DNA from: Omphiscola glabra
Taxonomy: Eukaryota; Mollusca; Gastropoda; Lymnaeidae
Direction of reading: 5' to 3'
Assembly: GCA_964017045.1 (NCBI GenBank)
Contig: OZ024809.1
Span: 22,877,618 to 22,941,617, forward strand
DNA: 64,000 bases
Translations under genes and position numbers: made by a program
The notes under the pieces: generated by a model
The model's input: the letters and a program-made list of their open reading frames with translations, nothing else
What the model was told of the DNA's origin: nothing
Database searches by the model: none
Part shown: piece after piece, positions 56,963 through 64,000 of the stretch
How positions within the stretch are numbered: the first letter of the stretch is position 1
Layout: the number at the start of each line of letters is the position of its first letter

Positions 56963-57094
56963 CGCAGTGAGCATGCTAAAGTAACATGGATACAAGCAGT
57001 GAGCATGCTAAAGTAACATGGATACAAGCAGTGAGCATGCTAAAGTAACATGGATACAAGCAGTGAGCATGCTAAAGTAACATGGATACAAGCG
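56963..57094. repeat. 32-bp tandem repeat, four perfect copies
   Basis: The unit is gcagtgagcatgctaaagta plus acatggatacaa. The copies are almost identical, so amplification is recent. Confidence 0.92.
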
Positions 57095-57164
57095 CTATAT
57101 TAATATCCAATCAATCAAAAGAAATAGCAACCAAACAGAGACAACAAAATACACTGGTACCTCG

Positions 57165-57335
57165 ACATACGAGTGCCCTGACATGCGAGTGCCCTGACAT
57201 GCGAGTGCCCTGACATGCGAGTGCCCTGACATGCGAGTGCCCTAACATACGAGTGCCCTGACATGCGAGTTCCCTGACATACGAGTGCTCTAACATACGA
57301 GTGCCCAGACATACGAGTGCTCTAACATACGAGCT
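57165..57335. repeat. 18-bp array inside left end of the Tigger-like element
   Basis: About nine copies of acatgcgagtgccctgac, built from the terminal inverted-repeat motif (gacatacgag). Confidence 0.92.
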
Positions 57336-57892
57336 TTTTTTTTTTAGATAAGAGCCGTCGAGCGAGCGATGTTTTGCTTTGAGATACGAGAAGTATTTGA
57401 GATACGAGGAACCGGATCAGCGGGTCGGCCGACTGCAGTGACGAAAATTAAGCGAAAGTAACAATAAATTGTACAGTAGTTTTTAAGTTCAATTAAGGTC
57501 AGGGAAGTTTAGTTAAGTTTCGTTACGTTTAGGGATAGAGTGTAGCATTAAGAGTGTAACGAGTAAGTGAATTAAAGTGACCGGAAGAGTTTAGCAATTA
57601 ACATTGTAGCGAGCAAGTGAACGAAGTGAAGCTCGCCCGACAATCTCCTCCACCCTACACCTCTGCCAGCATCTTCCGTAATCTCAAGTCAGCTGATTTC
57701 TAAATAAATACACTTTATAAAACCGGTTTATTTATTTACATTCTCTTTTATTATGTTTTTTTACAATACTTGTCATCTACAAACACATTTTTTTTCTTAT
57801 TTAAAAAAACATGTAACAAAAACAACTGGGGGGGGGGCATTTTGGGGGGGCAGGAGAGGATTAATTGCATTTCTATTGAATGGGGAAAATTG

Positions 57893-58197
57893 CTTTGAGA
57901 TACGAGCAAATTGACGTACGAGCAAATTGACGTACGAGCAAATTGACGTACGAGCAAATTGACGTAGGAGCAAATTGACGTAGGAGCAAATTGACGTAGG
58001 AGCAAATTGACGTACGAGCAAATTGACGTACGAGCAAATTGACGTACGAGCAAATTGACGTAGGAGCAAATTGACGTAGGAGCAAATTGACGTACGAGCA
58101 AATTGACGTACGAGCAAATTGACGTACGAGCAAATTGACGTAGGAGCAAATTGACGTAGGAGCAAATTGACGTACGAGCAAATTGACGTACGAGCAA
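57893..58197. repeat. 16-bp array inside right end of the Tigger-like element
   Basis: About 19 copies of gacgtacgagcaaatt, with gacgtagg variants in pairs and triples. It too derives from the terminal motif (ga-gtacgag). Confidence 0.93.
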
Positions 58198-58892
58198 GGT
58201 TACGGAACGAATTACATTCGTATGCCGAGGTACCACTGTATCATTTACTAGGGAAAAATCACACCATAAAAATAAATTCAAATAATTATTCGTTAGTGTT
58301 TTGTTTCAAAACACCAAGTCCTTCAAGTTACATTTTAAAATGGACTCGTGTAACGTCTACTTATTCCTACTCCTGGTCAAGGTGACCTGGTGACGTATCA
58401 TTGATCTTTCCCGAACGGAGTCGGGGTTTATTGAAAATTACCGGGAATTTTGAGTTGATGACCAGCAGAACCGTGCAAAGGATAAGATGCGCCCGGGGCA
58501 AGACCTGAACAATGGCGCCCCCGACACCACTCCCCATTTCATCAATGCATAATATGTATTATTTTTTACCGATTTTGGTGAATTTGGAGAGGATTTTGAC
58601 ATCCAGACCTTAATGGTTGCGCCCGTGGTGGGTGCCACTCCTCCTCTCTCCTCTCCCCCCCCCCCCCCAGTATGCTGAGGAAAAAAATCAATAAAAAAAT
58701 CTAGTCGTTTTTTCTTTATTAATTTAATCCAACAACGTAAATTTATATTGGATAATGGCGACCTTGAAGTAGTGTTTGACCACTGGTCAAGCAATACTTC
58801 ATGGTGGCGACTGATAGAACATATTTTATAATGGCCACTGGTCAAACAATGTTTGATGGTGACCACTGGTCGATCAACATTTTATGTTAACC

Positions 58893-59125
58893 GCCGGTCA
58901 AACTATTCCCCATGGTCACCACTGGTCACTTTATTCCCCATGGTCACCACTGGTCACTTTATTCCCCATGGTCACCACTGGTCACTCTATTCTACATGGT
59001 TACCACTGGTCACACTATTCCATATGGTCACCACTGGTCACACTATTCCACATGGTCACCACTGGTCACACTATTCTACATGGTCACTACTGGTCAAACT
59101 ATTGCTCATGGTCGCCATTAGCCAT
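58893..59125. repeat. 27-bp minisatellite
   Basis: About eight copies of catggtcaccactggtcaca plus ctattcc. Frames are artefacts. A weaker extension reaches left to 58770. Confidence 0.92.
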
Positions 59126-59255
59126 ACGATTCCCATGGTTGCCACTGGGCGCCAAATTATGACACATTATGTCACCCTGCACCATTTACTCAGTGTACTA
59201 TGTCCAGAATGAAATCAGTGGTTGCAGAGATGAAGTAAAACTGTTTTTTTCTTCT

Positions 59256-59855
59256 GACCTAACATCCCATCAACATGTTGGCTCTAACATCCCATCAAAG
59301 GTCGGCTCTAACATCCCATCAAAATGTCGGCTCTAACATCCCATCAAAATGTTGGCTCTAACATCCCATCAAAATGTCAGCTCTAACATCCCATCAAAAT
59401 ATCGGCTCTAACATCCCATCAAAATGTCGGCTCCAACATCCCATCAAAATGTCGGCTCTAACATCCCATCAACATGTCGACTCTAACATCCCATCAAAAT
59501 GTCGGCTCTAACATCCCATCAAAATGTCGGCTCTAACATCCCATCAAAATGTCGGCTCTAACATCCCATTAAAATGTCGGCTCTAACATCCCATCAAAAT
59601 GTCGGCTCTAACATCCCATCAAAATGTCGGCTCTAACATCCCATCAAAATGTCGGCTCTAACATCCCATCAAAATGTCGGCTCTAACATCCCATCAACAT
59701 GTCGACTCTAACATCCCATCAAAATGTCGACTCTAGCATCCCATCAAAATGTCGGCTCTAACATCACATCAAAATGTCGGCTCTAACATCCCATCAACAT
59801 GTCACCCCTAACATCCCGTCATTATGTCGGCACTATCATCCCATTATAATGTCGG
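59256..59855. repeat. 25-bp minisatellite
   Basis: About 24 copies of catcccatcaaaatgtcggc plus tctaa. Confidence 0.95.
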
Positions 59856-59994
59856 TGCCTCTTACAACAGTCGCTAATTTATTCTGTATGCGACCCAGTG
59901 TTCCTCAAGTTGTTCCAATGAAACGTCCAGGAGGGTACACAGAGACAGACTAAATGATGAGGGCCCAAAATATTTTATGGAAACGAAGTGACTA

Positions 59995-60236
59995 TTGGTA
60001 CACGGGTACCAGAATTGAGAAGTTGGGATTAAAAACCATTAAAAATATTTTTGTTGAGTTTGTAAGACAAAATGAGGTATCAAATGAAAGATAATTGAAT
60101 GTACTATACGTTTGAAATCTTAATTCTTCTTTTTAACTAAAATAAACTACCACAAATGACATTCGAATAGCATTGAGTCTAACGTGTCCCGGGTCCGAAA
60201 GGGGGCGCTGCGTGTCCGGGTCCATTTTGACTAAGA
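59995..60236. repeat. Dispersed repeat family F, copy 3
   Basis: It shares 'gacaaaatgaggtatcaaat', 'gataattgaatg' and 'ctaaaataaactaccacaaa' with the copies at 1268 and 32083. Confidence 0.78.
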
Positions 60237-60512
60237 AGTTTCGTCCACTGAAAATTGATCGACGGAAGTTTAATCGAACGAAAGTTTCGTCGAATTTTAT
60301 TTTCAGTTTACAGGATACAATTTTGCATCAAATTTTTTGTTAAACGCATTATTTTGTTTTACTATATAGTGTAGTGCGTTCAATAAGAAATATGACGAAA
60401 ATTCGAACGTGTGAATTGAAAATAAAATTTTGATCAAATTTCCTTTCGACCAAACTTCCGTCGATAAATTTTCCGTCGACGAAATTTCTTTCAAAGCAAT
60501 TTCCGATAACCG
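60237..60512. mobile_element. Palindromic MITE family P, copy 3
   Basis: A near-complete palindrome, gaaaattgatcgacggaagt at the left and acttccgtcgataaattttc at the right. The centre is gcattattttgttttactat. Copy 4 shares that centre. Confidence 0.85.
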
Positions 60513-60589
60513 ATAAATACGATTGTTAAAATATATACGATAGATACACACAAATGCTACAACTAAGAAGGTCTACATGGCTCGCTGGA

Positions 60590-61450
60590 CACGCCGCTAT
60601 ATATATATATTGTATAATCTGTTTATCTACAAGAGGTATTGGCGCGAGAACCGCTGATGAAAACTCACAGTTGTCCCCCCCCCCCCACCACTGGACATTA
60701 TTAGCGCATAACCGTATCAGATTTCCCGGAGTGGCGGGGGGCCTTGGTGGCCGACCCTGACAGACCGTTGTCCAGACGAGATGTAACCGTTAATGGACCA
60801 CCGCTGGCGGACCAGGTGGGGCTCAAAGGCAGCACTGTTTAGAGACAGATATCTTAAACCTTTGAAAACTCCGTGTCAACCGGCGCTGTTTGAAAAGGGC
60901 GCCAAAGTAGCAACAGAGTGATCTCCCTGGGCCGTTGATCGCTTTTAGGGGGCATGACGGAAGTTAACGGAGGAAGATTTAGGGGGGGGGGGGTGGAGTG
61001 TGGGAGTTTGTCGTGGTTGGCGGTCTAAATGGGGAGAGGGGGGGCAGGCGTGGTGTATATCTGTAGATGTTTAGTTCTTATTTATATTGTTTTTTCTACG
61101 CATGCGCAGGACTGGTTAATTTTAATGATGAAGAAACATGAAATGCTAGTGTGGAAAAGGAGAAGTTTTAGGAAATGATAGAGGTGAGGGATATGTAGAT
61201 AGAATGGCCTAACCAATTTATTAACTAAACTCTAGCCGACGACTAGCTGCGTTTACTGTTACAGGTATGTATGATAATGACGACATGACTAAATTCTTAC
61301 AAACGACATCAAATACACCCTCAACAGTGGCTCCGACTGGCGCCCTCTTGAGTCTTTAACATGGTCAAAAATAAGCCTGATAGTTAGTCATAGCTATAGA
61401 TCACAATACAATCCGAAAAAAAAAAAACATATCCTACTACCCAGGGTCAG
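60590..61450. other. Mixed non-coding region
   Basis: It includes a TA tract (60597-60611), a GC-richer block (60720-60960) and G-rich runs (60990). No gene with domain or splice support was recognised. Confidence 0.45.
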
Positions 61451-61454
61451 CGGG

Positions 61455-61522
61455 CCCTTTACATGTTTCCCACCTTGCCCTTTACATGTTGCCCACCTTG
61501 CCCTTTACATGTTGCCCACCTT
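61455..61522. repeat. 23-bp tandem repeat, three copies
   Basis: The unit is ccctttacatgttgcccacc(ttg). Confidence 0.85.
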
Positions 61523-61946
61523 ACCTTACTCAATACCCGACCCCGCAAATGTAATAAAGCAATATTTAGCTATACTTCAATGACAATATATTTTATTGTA
61601 AAGTCCAACCTCGATATTTGCAAGCGAAGTGACTTTAATCCATTGGTCCTGAAATTTCAACATTGTTATTAGTAAATGTGTACGCTAAATCTTAAACCGA
61701 TAACAAAAGACAAAAAATAAAAATAAAAACCCCAAAAATGATGTTTACGATACATAAGGAAATGTGCTGACCTTTCTAACTTCATTAATTTACTGGCTAT
61801 ATACATTAACATCAATGAGTCGCTTTGAAATAATTTATGACTCAAACATCGTTTGGCGCCACTGAGACAAGGAAATCCAAACCCACGGTAAAGACAACGT
61901 TTTATTTGATACAGTCATCAGGGTCCCAGACACACAACTTTTTGCT

Positions 61947-62243
61947 TATCCGGAAATTTGAACGAAAGAAATTTGGTCGACGGAAAATTTATCGACGGAA
62001 ATTTGATCGAACGGAAATTTGGTCGAATCGTTTTTTTAATTTATACGTTAAAATTTTGCGTCAAATTTCTTTCTGAACGCATTATTTTGTTTTACTATAT
62101 AATATAGTGCGTTCAAAAAGAAATTTGACGAAATTTTTAACGTGTGAACTGAAAAAAAGATTCGACCAAATTTCCTTTCGATCAAATTACCGTCCATCAA
62201 TTTTCCGTCGACGAAATTTCTGTCGATCAAATTGCCGGTAACC
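61947..62243. mobile_element. Palindromic MITE family P, copy 4 (most complete)
   Basis: The arms ccggaaatttgaacgaaag... and ...gatcaaattgccggtaac are inverted repeats of about 100 bp, with the shared centre gcattattttgttttactat. On transcription it would form one long hairpin. Confidence 0.85.
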
Positions 62244-62308
62244 AACTTTTTGGGGAGGGTGGCCTAATTAAAATGTATCTTCAGTCTCATGTGCCAACTA
62301 CATTAGGC

Positions 62309-62480
62309 CAGCTGTCGGAAAATCTCGACTAGCGAGCCGCATGCGGCTCTTAAACGACCCGAGTGCGGCTTGGCCAGTCGGCCACTAATTGGTTTTGACT
62401 CCAAAATTATGGTTCTTGACAAGTTCTTTAAATCGACCTGCTGCTGATTTTTTTGGCTCTTTTGAGTTTGACGACCACTG
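62309..62480. mobile_element. hAT-like MITE (gagccgcatgcggctc type)
   Basis: It runs from cagctgtcggaaaatctcga to gagtttgacgaccactg, with internal gcgagccgcatgcggctc. The flanks cattaggc and ccataggc match in 6 of 8 bases, consistent with an old hAT insertion. Confidence 0.6.
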
Positions 62481-62514
62481 CCATAGGCGATCATTAAAAA
62501 AAAAATCAAAGGAC

Positions 62515-63125
62515 TCACATGACATTTAAAACTATGACATTTAAAAACCATGACATTTAAAACCCTGAGAGTTAAACCATGATATTTAAATATAACAATT
62601 AAAACAGGACATTTAAAAACCATGAAATTTAAAACCATGACATTTAAAACCTTGAGAGTTAAAAGCGTGAAATTTAAAAATGACAATTAAATATAGACAT
62701 TTAAAAACCATGAAATTTAAAACCATGACATTTAAAACATTGAGAGTTTTAAACCATGAAATTTAAAAACCATGACATTTTAAAAAATCATGACATTTAA
62801 AAACCATGACATTTACAACCATGAAATTGAAACCATGTCATTTAAAAACTATGACATTTAAAAACTATTACATTGTAAAGCTATGCATTTAAAAACTATG
62901 ACATTTAAAAACAAGACATTTTAAAAAAAAACATGACATTTAAAATCCATGACATTTAAAACCATGAAATTAAAAACTATGACATTTAAAACCATTAAAA
63001 ACCATGCCATTAAAAACCATGATATTAAAAACCATGACATTTAAAAACCATGACGTTAAAAAACCATGACATTTAAAACCATGAAATTAAAAACTATGAC
63101 ATTTAAAAACCGTGACATTTAAAAA
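62515..63125. repeat. ~15-bp AT-rich minisatellite with irregular spacing
   Basis: About 38 copies of accatgacatttaaa(aa), unit length 13 to 18, with gagagtt and aaattt variants. Confidence 0.92.
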
Positions 63126-63129
63126 ACGT

Positions 63130-64000
63130 TGCGCGCCCTGTGCGTACCAAATTAAACACTTATTTTCGTGATAACACGAAGATCTCTTATGCGTCAGTGA
63201 CAGGTTATTTCGCAGAATAAAATATTATCAATAATATTAAGGAGCACATTCGGATTACTTATATTACATATCTGTGTAAACTTTCATGTCTGGTCATCAG
63301 ATGTCATAGAGGATCGTTGAACAAATCGAAAAAAAAAAATTAGATTTCAAAAACACAAAAAAAACAGTGGGCCTATGGCAGTTTCAGCTCACAACAACCC
63401 TAGACATAAGTCCCGAAACCCCAGCACTGCCCTGGTAAAAACTGTTCGAATGGTCACAGTACAGTGTCATATCCCTAAGATTGTAGTAAGAAAAAAAGTC
63501 ACAGAAAAAAAGTCACAAAATATGTTTCATATAAACTCCTGACTGTCAGTGTTTATGAAATGATATTTGTGCGTCCATGTCTTTGTTTATTCACCGAAGA
63601 GCTAAAATATAAAAATAGCATCAGTTTATTCGGATCGTGTTTTAATTCTCGTTTGGACTTAAATTTGTGAGTGCGATGTAAATTATCTATAAACATTTTA
63701 ATTCAGACATTCAATAAAACATGCTTTATTATTACTCAGTTATACATGTGCGTGTGTGTTATTGTATTCTGTATACATATTATAATCGCACATTTAATTT
63801 TTTTTGTTTTATTCAAAATTATTTACCTTGAAGCCACGAATATTACAGATTGAATAACAATAAATGGTAGTAAGTGATTGGGGCAGAGATTAAGCTCTCG
63901 TCCAAAAGGATCGCGATGAGATTCTCGCGTCTGATCTCACCGACCCATCTCACATGGTAAGGCAATCAAAAGAACGAAAAGGCATTGCATTATGGTACTA
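63130..64000. other. AT-rich right margin without recognised features
   Basis: No tandem array, transposon end or supported exon was found. The last ~130 bases (from 63870) are less AT-rich and could be the edge of a feature lying outside the window. Confidence 0.45.

Larger units (their letters stand above)
57152..58238. mobile_element. Tigger-like (Tc1/mariner) non-autonomous element with amplified ends
   Basis: The termini cactggtacctcgacatacg and cgtatgccgaggtaccactg are inverted repeats, flanked by TA (57150-57151 and 58239-58240). Such ends are typical of Tigger/pogo-type elements. The interior includes 'gttttgctttgagatacgag' and a non-coding AT-rich core. Minisatellites lie just inside both termini (57165-57335 and 57893-58197). 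No transposase frame is present. Confidence 0.85.

Overview
This window is eukaryotic, from an invertebrate animal and most likely a mollusc (gastropod-like). Evidence: a split gene with consensus splice sites, non-LTR retrotransposon tails of the L2/CR1 and RTE types, several families of short hAT-like elements with 8-bp target duplications, and very many minisatellites. The clade is an inference from the transposon and repeat style. There are no bacterial operons, rRNA or tRNA genes, or CRISPR arrays. Almost every long open frame is a tandem repeat read as protein.

The one well-supported gene is on the minus strand between about 24.5 and 4.75 kb. It encodes a chordin-like secreted BMP antagonist (CHRDL1/CHRDL2 type). 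I assembled ten exons (E1 to E10) by hand. Their phases agree throughout, giving 1283 coding bases ending in a stop (about 426 residues). There are three von Willebrand type C (VWC) domains, each split across two exons, then the family's C-terminal domain across three exons. The signal-peptide exon was not found and should lie to the right of 24.5 kb.

Layout. 1-1.13 kb: 18-bp telomere-like satellite. 1.2-4.7 kb: mobile elements and a minisatellite just past the stop codon. 4.75-24.5 kb: the chordin-like gene, with introns packed with minisatellites, including a 3.8-kb array of about 100 copies of a 38-bp unit that arose inside the 3' end of an L2-like retrotransposon. 24.5-64 kb: upstream or long-intron DNA holding dozens of further minisatellites (14 to about 101 bp units), simple repeats, SPIN-like hAT copies, palindromic MITEs, two RTE tails, one L2-like tail and a Tigger-like element with amplified ends. 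No convincing gene is seen there.

The most notable property is how closely tandem arrays crowd the exons of a developmental gene, often within 10 to 90 bp of a splice site, and that several arrays can be traced to a parent sequence (LINE 3' end, transposon inverted repeat, intron next to an acceptor). Two arrays multiply known transcription-factor site sequences (CRE-like TGACGTCA and AP-1-like TGAGTCA). I see no new enzymatic or defence system.
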